From NCBI RefSeq assembly GCF_011386835.1, contig NC_088805.1, positions 17,728,836-17,792,835 of the forward strand: a DNA stretch of 64,000 bases, read 5' to 3'. Each line of letters begins with the position of its first letter. Position 1 is the first letter of the stretch. The notes beneath the pieces were generated by a model. The model had not been told where the DNA came from, searched no databases, and saw only the letters and a program-made list of their open reading frames with translations. Made by a program: the position numbers and the translations under genes. This DNA comes from Chrysemys picta bellii (Eukaryota; Chordata; Testudines; Emydidae). This document shows, one piece after another, positions 23,690 to 35,799 of the stretch.

Positions 23690-24846
23690 CAGGGATCTCA
23701 ACCTCAGATCACCATGAGGGCCACATTGGCCCGAGGGCCGCACCACTGAAACCTTTTCATACAATGATACAAAAGTATAGTCCAAAATGAAAAAAAGACG
23801 AGTAATATAGTATGCTATTAAAAGTCAGTGTATTAACTTTTTAAAAACTAATGTGAAAAGTCAGTGCTAATTTTGACATCCTTTCATTTTTGGCCACTTA
23901 GCTGACAGCATTTTGCATCAACCAGAGCATCAATATTAGGTTTGATATCCTGAGACTAAACCAATCTGTGTTGCTTGCAAATTGCACCACATTCCTTACA
24001 AAAACTACCCTAAGAGAATGTTAAGACTGCACAGGTGCCAAAATTAGGGTTGCGCACACAACTTTTTCTCTGCCCCTTTGAGACTGTGTTATCATGTAAT
24101 CTTTTAATTACAGGGTCACGTACTGTTTCTCATATAATATATACCTTTTTTCTACACCCTTAAATTGTATAGCATCTTAGTGATTTTTCTACTGACTTTT
24201 ATTGCATTATCACAATAGCCCAATATATGCTTACTAGCAAAGGATTTCCCACTTAGCCACTCAAATTTATGGTAAGCAGGAGTGAAGGTGGTGATGAATG
24301 TGTGTTGTGATGGGAAGCTGTGTTGATTTGTGCCTGGGTTGTGTTGTGCTGGGAGATTTTGGTTGATTTGTGTTGGTGGCAAATAAGGGGTTTGTGCTGG
24401 GGTGAGGGGCTATCAGTATTTGGACTTGCTGGTTGTGTTGTTGTTGTTGTTGTGTAGGTGGTTGTGCTGATATTTGAGGTGGCAGCTAGGCACCATGGTG
24501 TGGCAGTCGGGCCAAGTAATCCACCTTCAAAATTGGTTGGTTACAGACTGCAAAACCCCCACTCCACCCCTTCAATAATGCCCTGCCCCTTCCCCGCCCC
24601 CAGTCCAACCCCTTCCCCAAATCCCCACCTCAGCCCTGAGTGCGCCGCGTCTCCACTCCTTCCCCCTCCGTCCTGGAAAGTCCTAAGCACCGCCAAACAG
24701 CTGTTTGGCGGCAGGAAGCACTGGGAGGTGGGCGGAGGAGCAGGGATGTGGCACGCTCGGGTGGGGGGTAAGGGGTGTGGGGGGGGAGTCGGCGCCTATG
24801 GCGGGCTGCAGGAAATAGCTCCACGGCTATGTGTTTGAGACCCCTG
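23690..24846. mobile_element. hAT element inserted into an older SINE-like repeat
   Basis: Ends CAGGGATCTCAA and TTGAGACCCCTG (inverted). Flanks ctgtcatg and ctctaatg are a diverged 8-bp duplication. The interior has ZBED/hAT-like decayed sequence on the left (about 23700-24100) and a GC-rich block on the right (24540-24810). The host repeat resumes immediately after the element. Confidence 0.65.
24436..24452. repeat. (TTG)n microsatellite
   Basis: Five to six TTG/GTT units inside the 23.69-kb hAT element. Confidence 0.85.
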
Positions 24847-24940
24847 CTCTAATGTCAACTGGGGCCATTGGGCCCTACTGTAATACAAGAATTTAATAAC
24901 AACAATAGCTATATTCTAATATTGTTATGTGAGATACACA

Positions 24941-25369
24941 TCAGTGATTTATTTCAGTTTCTCTATACATTTTGTGTGTTCTATGAATCCATATTAAAGC
25001 TGCAATTTTAGCTGCATTTTCTAATAATGTCATAATGAACTCAGGAATAAGAATCTGTCCTCTTGTGCAGTGCTGGTTGTAAATTGGTTGAATTACATTT
25101 TTAACTTTGCACATCATATATTTGTTAGCTAATGAAAAAACAAACTGCCTATTATTTGGTATGGGATTGTACCATTTCAGTTTGGGGGCATACTCAACAT
25201 TTATGCACCTGACTCTTGAAAATAAGTTGTTTTTATTGCTGAATTGATATTGCAAAGATTTTTCTTTCACACATCCCAGCAAAATGGAGTGGGTGTTTGG
25301 AGATTTCCCAAAGGGGAAAAAGAAATTAAGTTTTTTACAGAAAGCTGGTTTGCTTCTTTTAAAACCCAC
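24941..25369 (-). other. 142-codon open frame in AT-rich DNA, probably not a gene
   Basis: The longest frame in the AT-rich part of the COMT 5' intron. It is rich in K, N, I and F, has no motif I recognise and carries no splice-site or start context of note. It follows directly on a repeat. Chance is the most likely explanation. Confidence 0.15.
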
Positions 25370-25399
25370 TTGCTCTGGAATGCAGATATCAGGATTATG

Positions 25400-26850
25400 T
25401 CTTGCAAGGGAACTCAGTTAATAACTTTATATTGCCATCTTGCCAAGGTCCCTTGAGTGGTGTACAACAATAAAAATACCCAATTGAAATTTAGAAACCC
25501 TCCTAAACAAAACAAATAAATCCCAAAGCAGCAAACAGCAAGTGTGCTAGATGGGCTAAGGCTAAGAAGTTTATATTCTATATAAGCTCTGGCCAGCAAT
25601 CCCCCACATTTTAACTCCAGGGATCTAGAGGAAAGAAGTTCTAGTCTTTATCCACTTGTAACCCTCAGGTAAGGCATTTACGCTTGTAGGCATCAAACTA
25701 AAATACTATAAGAGACCAATTCTTCAAAACCCTTAATCATGTGAAGCAAGTAAAGACAAATAGTTACTCAGCAGATTGAGGTTGAGGGGTCAGGCTTTTA
25801 ACACCATTCCCAAAATAATAGGCCCTTTGAATTACATTAGATTTTCCTGCCAAATCTCTGTTAGCTAAAACATAAAAAGAAACCATTGTTAAAAGCAGAG
25901 AAGAACAGTTTCCTACTCTAGGTCCATTATGGCAATGTGAGACAATAGAGTTATAATTTAGCTTCAAATCCAGAGTCATGGGTGAAATCTGCAGTGAAAT
26001 AAGTTTACTCCTAGCCTTGACTCGGGAATTTGCTTCCCAACTTCAGGGCAAATGGAAAGGCCTGTCTGATCATTCAGTCTTCTGCTTAAGGGGTGGCTGG
26101 TGGGGATTTGAGGTTGGGTTATTTGTAGTTCAGAGAGTTTTCCTTAGCCTGACAAAAAGTCAGAACTACATATGTATTAACATACGAGGTTTAAAATTGA
26201 TATTAGGCACTCTGTGGGACTAGAGTGGGGCTAACGGGTCAAAACAAAACACCTGCCTTTGGAAAGGAAAAGTTCTATGTCTCTTAGAAGTGGGGAGTGA
26301 GATAGTTTCACATCGTAGGGCCCACCAGCTATAAAGCTATGATCACCTGCCAAACTGAGCCCCAATAGCAGAATGTCTAAATAGAAACTGATGTCAGAAT
26401 GCAAATATCCATCTGCAGGGGGCCCAAGGAGGAGGTGTTTGCATACACAGAAACTAGGTCTATATAATTAAATACATAAAAACCAGCAGAGATACTGTAA
26501 AATGAATTCACCACTTTGTAGGCAGAATGTGTAATATCATTTCACCCATTGATTGATTGTGCTTCCCCCAGCTTCAGCCAATGAAGCAGCACTGTTGGAA
26601 GACCTTCTTGAAGGGACGGCACATAATAATTTCATGACAACCTTGCCAATAAACAAGGATAACGGCATAAGAAAAGTGCACCACTGAAAACCACTTACCA
26701 CCATGACCTTTCCCATTGAAAGCCCGTGTTGAATGTGGTATGAAAGGGATGCGAAGGTTCTTACCTTGGCTCGTTACCTCCAAATAGTCCTTTGTGAAGG
26801 CAGAAGAGAGGAAAAAGCAGCCTCCTCTCCTTTTTACTGAATATGTAAAT
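25400..26850. other. COMT 5' intron: no gene seen
   Basis: Unique-looking sequence without recognisable exon, RNA gene or transposon. The short frames are uninformative. Confidence 0.5.
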
Positions 26851-26858
26851 GATATAAA

Positions 26859-27340
26859 TCAGATGAATCCAGCTGGCGATATTGTGCAAGCATTCTTCCA
26901 GGGCAGAGATTCAAAGACTGAGTTAACAGGGTGCATGAGGCAATACGTGTACAGCAGCTGGGTCTCATCAGCATCCAGATGCTGTTTCAGCCTGTGTTTA
27001 GAAATGATCTCACCAAGAGGTCTCACACACATGTTGAGCACCCCAGGAGAATTCTTGCATTTCTGAAAGATGCAACCTAGTACTCTTCAGTTACTATCCA
27101 TCCTGACTAAGTTCCAGGTGTGACTGGATCCTTCGACGGACCATACTGGCAAAATCCATTCGGTGCGAAAGCAACAGCCTGTGGTTAATTTTATTGGAAG
27201 GTGCTGAAAGGTCCAATGTAAACAAAATGACCATCTCTGGCAGTGATCGTGATAGTGACAAATACATTCTCTGATCCAAAAGAGGCCTTAATGCTGACTG
27301 GATGCTACCCAGAATGTCACTGGTATCCAGATGCACCTAG
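26859..27340 (-). mobile_element. L3/CR1-like LINE, reverse-transcriptase fragment
   Basis: Minus-strand frames give FTLDLSAPSNKINHRLLLS (the DLSAAFDTVDH block), then NMCVRPLGEIISKHRLKQHL and DADETQLL (the YADDTQLY catalytic block with changes). The active-site tyrosine and an aspartate are lost and stops intervene, so it is dead. Confidence 0.75.
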
Positions 27341-28194
27341 ACCACCTTCTCCAATAAAAGGGACGGTTAGGCATTCAGTAGTAATAGTGAGCCGTCTGTC
27401 ATCAATTAATAGTTTCTTGAGGAGGGGCCATATGCCCACACCCCTTTAGAACGTTTAGTACCTCTACAACCACTTGATAATACTAGTCCACCAATGACAG
27501 CCACACAGCTCACATTAAGCCACTAGAATAAGTAAGGTGGTCAAATCAAAAGGGGTCTTTGTAAACCAATGACATCCTCAGAGGCCAAGCCAAGCTCCAT
27601 CAGTGGAAAACGAGAGCTGCTTCATTCAGGTTTGGAAAGACCAGCCCAAAGGTGTGCATTCTTTTCTATGAAAAATGTAGGAAACTGGCCAGAATGATCA
27701 ACAGAACTACTTGTGCGTGGGGGAGGATGGGTCAGATTGGTGTGCATGCCTCTGGAAAACATGAGAGAAGCTTCTTGCTATCTGGGTTAAATGGCTAAGA
27801 AACATGATTTTCTCCTGCTAAATGATGCCCTCAGCCTCAGGCCTTAAAAAGCAGCAAGTTCTGGTCAGTTCTTTGCAATGGGCATGTTAGAATGTTACAA
27901 ATGTGAGTGTTAACATTGCTAACTATTGGAAGCCAAAGGAAACAGACGGTAAGTGTTCCAAACAAATTATATGTGCTGTGCAACTGAGATAAGTGGATGA
28001 GTGAACAAACATCAACTATACCATGAGTTGAGCACATCTCCTTGGCAACCTAATCGTCTTCTGAACTCAAAATATGTCCTGCATGGTAATTTTTAAAGTT
28101 TTGAAGGTGGATTTTTCCACATGAACCATACTTATGAAGAGCAGACTAAAGAAAGGAAATGTAGGGACCCCTAAAATGTAGGAGTAATCTCAAA

Positions 28195-28995
28195 AGGTTC
28201 ATTTTGGGAAAACAACCAAAAGTGGGAATGTGTGCGGGGGAGAGGGTTGTCAGGCTAACCCCACTCCCTCACATCTGTGCATTTAGACCAAGCCTTGGAG
28301 GATCCACTTGTAGTGTCCAGTAGGTGCAACAGCTGCTCTGCTGGGCCCCTGGCTGTGGCTGCCCTATTTAAAAGGCGCATCAGAGCATGTAGGACTTTGA
28401 TACAGTGGCAGCCAGAGCAGTTGGGCGTGGCTGGGAAGATTGGACATGAAGGGGTCTGATGGAAGGAATCAGCACCCTCTCAGGTTGTGAGCCATTTCTC
28501 TTCTTCCCAACTTCCCCCTGGAGTTCTAGTCTGTGAGGTGCTCTGAGTTCAGTGGGAACTGAGGAAATTCAGCACTCTGCAGGATGGAGCTCTCTCAAGG
28601 GGTTGCTGGCTCCTTTTAGACCACCCAGGGTGAGCTAATTTAAGGAGAAGGAGCCTGTCCAGGCAGCTAATTGAATAATGAACAGCTGAGCCTGACAAAA
28701 AGCCAGCTAGGCTCAGTTGCAGGAAGGTGGTCACAGAGAGAGAAGCTCTCCTAAGGGAGAGGAGGTCCCAGAGACCACAGGCCCCAAGGAGGAGGGTTGT
28801 GTTATCCCTGAGCCAAGGGGAGACACTATTTCAAGTTTATTTTGGGATTTAATAAAGTAGAACCGCTGCAGGGGAATTTTGTCTGACACCCCTTTAGACT
28901 GGGTGGAGTTCTTAAAGGGCCCTGAGGGAAGGGTGACTGAGGCAGGGTGTACCTGCAGTACCAGAGTTGGTCAGGAGAGGGTGCAGGTAGGGCAG
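28195..28995 (+). repeat. Possible LTR-type retroelement fragment
   Basis: A moderately GC-rich block with CTATTTAAAAGG near 28365, resembling a TATA element, and TTTGGGATTTAATAAAGT near 28840, resembling an R-region poly(A) signal. No coding frames of an internal region are recognisable. The assignment rests on layout only. Confidence 0.3.
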
Positions 28996-30360
28996 CCAGC
29001 CCTGCAACAGGCCCTTTGAATGGAGTTTATTGGATTGAGGGGAGGGAATAGAAAGGGTTAAACAACAGAGGCTGGTAAACAGTTCGTATTAAAAATGGCT
29101 TAGAGAACATTGTACTTTCCCGAGCAGAACTGTGGGGTGTGGTGGGCAGGGAAAGGAGCCTCTGAATCCCATAGATCTGTGTGCAAATCCCAAATTAAAT
29201 TGCAAGGGAAAACTATTCTGGCAGTCACTCAGCCTTGTCCTGACTTGTGCACGTTCCAACTCCCCCATGCAACTGTCAGCCCCAGCTCAAGCAGAGGCGC
29301 AGGAGAGGAGGAACAGAGGTGTTACAGGCTGCATCAACAGGTGCCCTGGCAGTGTTGCATGGGAGACGCTTATACAGAGCCTTGTGCAGTCAGTGTTCTT
29401 AGTTCTGCACTTCCAGAAAGACTAAATTAATTCTTCATTTAAAGAAGCAGTCAATAGCGGCTCTTTGGGGCTATGGTCGATTCAAAATCAATGAGTCACT
29501 CCCTACCATAATAAAGAGACTTTTCTGTAGAGAGTTGTCTGTGCAGGTAAATGGCTTTGAAGGGATTTATCACTTGAGCTGTACAGGGTGACGTGCATCC
29601 CATCTGGTGAGTTTCAAGTCCTAATGCCCTACACTCGGAGAGACACATGTCTAGATAACATACACACAGGCACCTTCAGCAAAGAAACCAAGTTTCTTGG
29701 AAACAATAGGCACAGCGTCATGAGATGATTGCAGCTGGATGCAAAACCCAGCCGGTCAGTGAAATACAATGCACCCTTTTGTTACATCCCCGGAATTTCA
29801 CGGGTCTGGATTCCTCTGCTCTGGCACAGGGATTTAACTTTGTATTTTGTAACTGGAGAGGGGGAAAAGAATCCATGCTTTCAAATACAAAGTGAAGTCA
29901 GTTTTGTGTTTGCAAAAGGTGCCAGATTGATGGCTTAGAGATCAAAGCACAGGCAAAGATCGTGCTGCCAGTGTCCTTGGACCACTCCAGGTAAGTGCCT
30001 CAATTGTGACCTTGAAGTGAGGGGGAAGTTCAGTCCTTCGTCTCTGCAGAGTGTACCAGGAAGGCAGGGGCTAGCTGCGATGGGTTTTGTGGTGTGTTTC
30101 CTGGAGACCGGTACTCCTTCATTAATGCTCATTTCACATCGGACTTTGCATAACCACCTCTGATCTCTACAGATCACAGTGCTCAGCACTAAAGGTGAAA
30201 AGCTCCATATTTCTTCACCAATCTCAACTCAACCACACTCCCGCCTAACCCAAACAAGCGGGGATGAAAATCACACATAGTACAATTATTTAGAATTTTA
30301 AAGATCACAGCCAGTCTGTGCAATGGTTTTTGGGATGGAGTCAGAACTGAGTGGCTACAT

Positions 30361-30603
30361 GCAGGGCCGGCTCTGGCTTTTGGGCCGCCCCAAGCAAAAA
30401 AAAAAAAGGGGGGGGGGGCCGGCGGGGAGGGAAGGAAGAGGACTGCCCTGCAGGGCGCTCTGGTTCTCCGCATTGCCGCCCCCTACGGGGCGGCCGGAGC
30501 GGAACCAAAAAAAAAAAAGCGGCCGTGCCCTAGGATTGGGCAGAATGCTGCCTCAAACAATCTGCTGCCCCAAGCACCAGCTTGCTCAGCTGGTGCCGGC
30601 CCT
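30361..30603. mobile_element. Second GCAGGGCCGG-family hAT MITE, just 5' of the COMT coding start
   Basis: Starts GCAGGGCCGGCTCTGGC and ends GGTGCCGGCCCT. A perfect 8-bp duplication ggctacat flanks it (30353-30360 and 30604-30611). The interior contains two A-runs and GGCCGCCCC. It sits 270 bp upstream of COMT coding exon 1. Confidence 0.85.
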
Positions 30604-30872
30604 GGCTACATGGGGGAGGGAAGTAGGGAATTAATAAAGCTACTTGTTGACTGCCTGTGAAATTTGCCTCTAAAGGGAACTCACAGACCAGTGTCTATCT
30701 CTGGATAAAACACAGCTGTTTCCAATCACATTGTACAGTAGAATTATATAGTAAGTTCTATATATTCCTATCCTGGGTGTTGCTTATGAGTTATTCTATC
30801 GTAACAGTTATGCGAAAGATGGTTCTCTCCTGTGCCACCTTAACTAAAAACCTGTTTTGTCTTTTATTCCAG

Positions 30873-31155
30873 ATGCTGGAGAGCTATCCGATCCTTTTGT
30901 CCATAGTTACCAGCCTGCTCTTCATTGTGCTGCTGCTTGCAGTGCTCATCAGAAACAACGGCTGGGCAGCCATTCTGTGGAATGAAATCGTCCTGCAGAA
31001 AATAACCAATTTCATCATGGCTCAGAGCAAAGAAGAGAGGATTTTAAACTTTGTGCTGCAGAATGCAGTCAGAGGGGACCCCCAGAGTGTACTGGACACC
31101 ATAGATAAGTACTGCTCCCAGAAGGAGTGGGCCATGAATGTGGGGGATGAAAAAG
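30873..31155 (+). CDS. COMT: COMT coding exon 1 (membrane anchor and start of catalytic domain)
   Basis: Catechol O-methyltransferase transfers a methyl group from S-adenosylmethionine to a catechol hydroxyl and so inactivates dopamine, noradrenaline and catechol oestrogens. This exon encodes residues 1-94. Residues about 7-26 are a hydrophobic segment (the anchor of the membrane-bound form), followed by RNNGW and the catalytic start. A second methionine at residue 49 ([10 protein letters not shown]) aligns with the start of the soluble human form. [13 protein letters not shown] matches the SAM-binding N-terminal helix region. The acceptor tattccag lies directly before the ATG, and the donor AAAAG/gtaatc leaves phase 1. 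Joined coding exons: 30873-31155, 35606-35799, 37335-37466, 40209-40388; 262 residues against 271 in human. Confidence 0.96.
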
Positions 31156-31429
31156 GTAATCACATCAGAGATAAGCTCCTCAAGGCTACTTTTGAGTTTG
31201 AGACTGGCATGATACAGGATACGTTATTTTGTTAGTCACTGCTAACACACAGCAACCTTGCACGCCGCAACAGCGGTTATGCAAACAATCGTGCAAGATG
31301 GTGTAAATCTCTTTGGAAGAATCCAGTAGTTGCACTGTAGGGTCTTTTTTTTTTTTTTTTTTTTGATGTGCTGTGCGCATTGCTTCATAAAGGGAGGGAG
31401 GGCAGACATCTGGGGAGTTGAGAAACAAA

Positions 31430-31610
31430 AACCCCTGACTTGGATTCCTGCCAGTTTCTTGCTATCTAGCCTTGGAAAAATCACTGCCTTGCTTTCTGTA
31501 TCTCGGTTACAATGGATCTTATCCTATTTCCAGCACAAAGGTCCATGAGCCTTAATTCACTGGTGTTTATGAAGCATTTTGAGATCCTCGATTGAAATAT
31601 GCGAACCATG
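31430..31610 (+). repeat. MIR-like SINE just after COMT coding exon 1
   Basis: ACTTGGATTCCTGCCAGTTT, CTAGCCTTGGAAAAATCACT and GAAGCATTTTGAGATCCTCG follow the family pattern. Confidence 0.55.
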
Positions 31611-32154
31611 AGTATTTAAAATAAGGGGAATTTTGCATGTATAAACAATAGTTATAGGCAATGTATTTTTGAGGGAAAGAGAGATCATACAGATGTAATA
31701 TACACAAGAAGCTGTCCTATATACTAATAGGAGAATCTGACATTACTAGCACCTGGCACATCTTAGCTGATTTGGCCTTTAAGAGAAACTAAGTGAATAA
31801 AATTTGTCCCTTTTAGTTTTTGGAGACAGTGCAGGGAATTTGGAGGTTAAACTTAGTAATCTAGGGTTAACCCTCGTAAACTTGTACTTTTACACAGTTG
31901 TCAAAGAGACCCCGCTGTTTTAGGCCTAGTTTATGAAAACAGTTCCTGCGATTCCATGAATAGTATGTTTAGGGTGAAAGCCGTAGTTTCTAGTATCTAT
32001 GCACACATTATTAAAGCTCTAGCCCTGGTAATATTTGGTCATGTTCTGAGGTTTTTGCTTGGACAAAATGCCCTTGGCGTTCAGTAGAAATTTGCTTGAG
32101 TGAAAACTGAGTGCGGATCTTAAGATTTAGCCCATGATGCATTGAATTATATAA

Positions 32155-32565
32155 TGACACTATCTTGGATTTATTTAGCACCTCTCATCTTAAAGGTGCC
32201 AAAGCACCTGACAGGAGTGGCTTCAATGCTCAGTAAAGTGCAGTCTCCTCTGTGGTTTTAAATAGCACACAGATACCAACTCCCCAAACTAGGGGATTTT
32301 GCTAGGGTATCTGGTGGGATAACACCTTGGGATCTTTTAGCGACCCCAAACGGTCTAGACTTTGCCTTACAGCTCATTTGAAACAACACTTTCAACGGTA
32401 CACTGCTAGGACATTGATTCAGTACTTGCTGAGAAGGACCAGTGCCACCCACTGAATCAAGAGCCCTGATCCCTGAAATGCCCGGGGTTTCTTTGGAAGC
32501 TTCCTATCCAAGTATTGACCAGAAATGACCATGCTGAGATCAGATCCCAAGAAGGTACATAGCAC
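32155..32565 (-). repeat. 5S-derived SINE with body
   Basis: The right end (TATCCAAGTATTGACCAGAA and TGCTGAGATCAGATCCCAAG) is antisense 5S. Leftward come the CGACCCCAAACGGTCTAGAC and TACAGCTCATTTGAAAC blocks, then a tail TTTAGCACCTCTCATCTTAA. This is a 5S-headed SINE read on the minus strand. Confidence 0.55.
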
Positions 32566-33872
32566 TACACCAATTTATAACAAGCCATCCCTAATCTACA
32601 ATAAATTGGAACAACAGGCTATGCTACATATGATTGATCGCATTTAGTAAAACAAATAATCCTATAAATAAGCATTGAAGACAAACTTGCTTTAAGATAA
32701 TATACAGAGTCTGTCACACAAATAATATGGGGTCAAGAGTTTCACCATTAGGGACAACAGTAAGTGCAAAAGCAGGGCATTTAGACAATACGGACAGAAA
32801 GGAGAGCACCAGTCACTCCCACTGAAGTCCCTGAATTAATACAAAAAATGTACAGTTGCAGCATTATACACTTATCCTGCAGAAATGCGCAAATAAAGGC
32901 TGGGTGGCAGGAGAAGGCTGAGTTATACTGTTAGTTAGGAGCCCTGGGCTAGATCAATGAGAGCACAGCCATACCAAGAGACTTTCCAGCAACATCAGTG
33001 AAAGTTTTGCATGAGAGCTGAGGATAGAGTATAGCATTTAGTTACTTAAGTCAGTCAGTTTAATATTTGCATTATTTTGCAGTCAAATGCATTTTTCACC
33101 AGTATGACCCCCTTTTCCCTTTCTCCCCAGTTCTCTCCCTCCCTCTTTCCTGTTTTTGTGCATCTCCTCCTTTTAATCTAGACTCTTTCCTGTTTTCTGT
33201 CCTAGTATGGCTCCCCATTTTCTCATTTCTGTCTGCTCTGTCACCCTTTCTTCCTTTTTCTTTGGCACTTTTCAACCCACCTTTCTATTTTCAGTCTCTG
33301 CAAAGCTGCTAAAGTGCTTTCCCTGTGGAAAAGCCGCAGAGGGAAACTGCTTAGCTTTCTACTCTGTTTTCCTCTGCAGGCTTGCCATATGTAAAGCAGC
33401 ACTTCATGAAAAGAGGGAGAAACGGTCTGAAAGTTTCTTGAATTGGGAGCTGACTGCACAGTGAGCCTGAGTGGATTTCTGCAGCTCTAGTTGGTTTCTC
33501 TTACATCAGCAAGGGACTCGGTGCAGAAGCAAATTGACCATTCCTAGTCAGCTTACACATACAGTAATCTGAAATGAGAAACTGACTAGGATCAGACATT
33601 TCCAATCAGTTTGTCTTTGCAGTCAGCTCTGACCAATGCCTATAAGGGTTGTTCCACTCACTGCAATTGGCAGTGGACTTAAACTGCAGTATGATTTTTA
33701 AATTGAGGTGCACGTGGCCCATGGCTGGGAGTTTGAAGCCTACACAGAAAATAATTTTCACTTTAGCAGTTAGGTGGGTTTTAAGAACTGCAGGGGGTAT
33801 CACTTCACAGTGCCCCGCAGTGACCCCTCCAGCCTTGTCCTTTCCTTGGCTGCAAAGATGGTGGTCATATTA

Positions 33873-34412
33873 CAGGGCCTTGGATGAGGCAAGCGTAAAT
33901 TTCACAGTGTTGTAATTGTAGGGTCCTAACCCAAAAAGGAGTTGTGTGTGGGGTGGGTTGCAAAGGTTACTGTAGGGTGGTTATCGCGGTACTGCTGCTG
34001 GTGGTGGCGCTGCCTTCAGAGCTGTGCAACTGGAGAGCGGCAGCTGCTGGCCGGGAGCCCAGCTCTGAAGGCAGAACCACCGCCAGCAGCAGCGCAGAAG
34101 TCAGGACGGCCTGGTACGGTATTGCCACCCTGACCTCTGCGCTGCTGCCTGCAGAGCTGGGCCCTCAGTCAGCAACCGCCAATTTCCAGCCACCCAGCTC
34201 TGAAGTCAGTGCAGAAGTAAGGGTGGCAATACTGCTACCCCCTAAAATAACCTTGCAACTCCCCTGCAACTCCCTTTTGGGTCAGGACCCCCAATTTGAG
34301 AGAGACTGTTCTCCCCTGTGAAATCCAGTCTTTTGTCTGCTTTTACCCAATACTATACAGATTTCACAATTCGTGATGCGTTTTTCATGGCTGTGAATTT
34401 GGTAGGGCCCTA
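33873..34412. mobile_element. Second copy of the same hAT family, in COMT intron
   Basis: Opposite in orientation to the 4.5-kb copy. It has the same GTAGGGTCCTAACCC interior, the same repeated ACTTCTGCGCTGC-type blocks and the end GAATTTGGTAGGGCCCTAC. The left end CAGGGCC is diverged. The flanks tcatatta and tcataata are a likely 8-bp duplication with one change. The exact ends are less sure than for the first copy. Confidence 0.65.
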
Positions 34413-34429
34413 CTCATAATAGAAGCGCA

Positions 34430-35600
34430 GAACCCCCCCACCCCCAAAACTAAATAAATAAGGGAAGATAAAATCTTTCTGAGAACAAGGACTCCTACGA
34501 CAAACCTGGCAATATGGTGGGCACCAAGGGGCACTGCTCCAGTAAGATAGGCAAAATCCCAACATTATTTATTTTTAATGCCTAAGATTCAAAGACTAAA
34601 CAAGAGTGCTCAATTACAAATTGCAGCATCACAACAGTACAGTATGTACACAAGTGATGCAGGACAAGGTGAATGCTAATAGTGGATAACTAACCAGCTC
34701 GGTACTAAATACCTTCAAATATTCATTCAGATTCAGGTATCTAATGTATTGGCACTACTTAGGACCACAGAAGATTAAAGATGGAATAGACTTCTGTCAC
34801 CGAGTCCATTTCTTTGCAAGGATTGCATATAGTTTCCAATTTTATTTATTTATTTATTGTAACAAATGGCTAATGGTTTCTGGCCTTTATAATACAAATA
34901 GATAGAGCCTTTGTCAGCTTGCTAGACTGTTCCTTTTGTAATGAGTGTTTCTTAACTTAAAAGTTTTACATTAAGGCGACTGCGTGTAATATTATTTACA
35001 AAATGTGAACTCTCTCAAAATTTAAGAGGTCTACATTTCATGAAGGGGGACAGATTTTGCAACAACTACATTTTTTTGCGAAGTGTTGCATTTTTCACTC
35101 AAAGTTGTGCTAAATTTTATTTAATACAGGCCCATCTTCACTCAAAAATGTGGATTTTTATTAAAAAAAATTAAACACCCCAACATGCTTATTTTTTTTG
35201 AAAATTTACAATTTGAAGCCTAGGTCAGATGATCAATTTTCACAATATGATACAAGACAACCTATTTCCTGAACTCGCCCTAGTGCAAAAAAAAAAAAAA
35301 AATTATGAAAACAGTCACAAGACTGTTTTCAGTTTCACTGGGGCCCCATTGATACAAATACCTCAAACAAAACAGCTGTTTATTGTAAGTGGTTTCTTTC
35401 CAAGATTCCACACACTTCAAAATGAATCTCATTTTAAGTAAGAGCCAGTCTGCAAAAGAAGCCCTGTATAATTTATCATAAACCATCACATTCTGAATCT
35501 CCTTATAGCAGCTTAGTAAAGGAACTTGTAAGATTCCATCCACTAACTTTATTATTTGATGCAGTTTGATTTAGTCCAGAGTTAACCCATTTCTCTCCCA
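34430..35600. other. COMT intron between coding exons 1 and 2: no gene seen
   Basis: AT-rich intron sequence with A-runs (35286-35301) and no recognised element beyond the hAT that ends at 34412. Confidence 0.6.
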
Positions 35601-35605
35601 TTCAG

Positions 35606-35799
35606 GTTTGATTCTAGATAAGATACTGGAGGAGACAAAGCCATCAGTCTTGCTGGAGCTGGGAACCTACTGTGGCTACTCAGCTGTGAGGATTGCTCGG
35701 CTGTTAAATCCCAGCGCTCGCTTCCTGACCATCGAGTTCAACCCTGCCTTTGCTGCTATTGCCAGACAGATGATTGAGTTTGCTGGAGTGCAAGATAAG
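35606..35799 (+). CDS. COMT: COMT coding exon 2 (SAM-binding core)
   Basis: Encodes residues 95-159. [20 protein letters not shown] is the methyltransferase motif I that binds SAM, and FLTIEFNP carries the acidic residue that contacts the ribose. The exon ends EFAGVQDK. The valine in FAGV (residue 156, codon GTG) aligns with the human Val158Met site, so this copy has the valine form. The acceptor is cattcag/GT (phase 1 in) and the donor AAG/gtacat (phase 0 out). Confidence 0.97.

Larger units (their letters stand above)
23615..24905 (+). repeat. Old SINE-like repeat split by the hAT at 23690
   Basis: The left part (AGATTTTAAGTTCTTTAGTC, then AGGGACC) and right part (AACTGGGGCCATTGGGCCCT, then ACTGTAATACAAG) join into the same pattern seen intact at 53.64-53.75 kb and partly at 41.2 kb. 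Confidence 0.55.

Noticed and set aside
30657..31235. A 192-codon frame starting upstream of COMT
   Set aside because: Its first 72 codons are intron sequence read through the acceptor at 30871-30872, and its end reads into the next intron. Only 30873-31155 is COMT.
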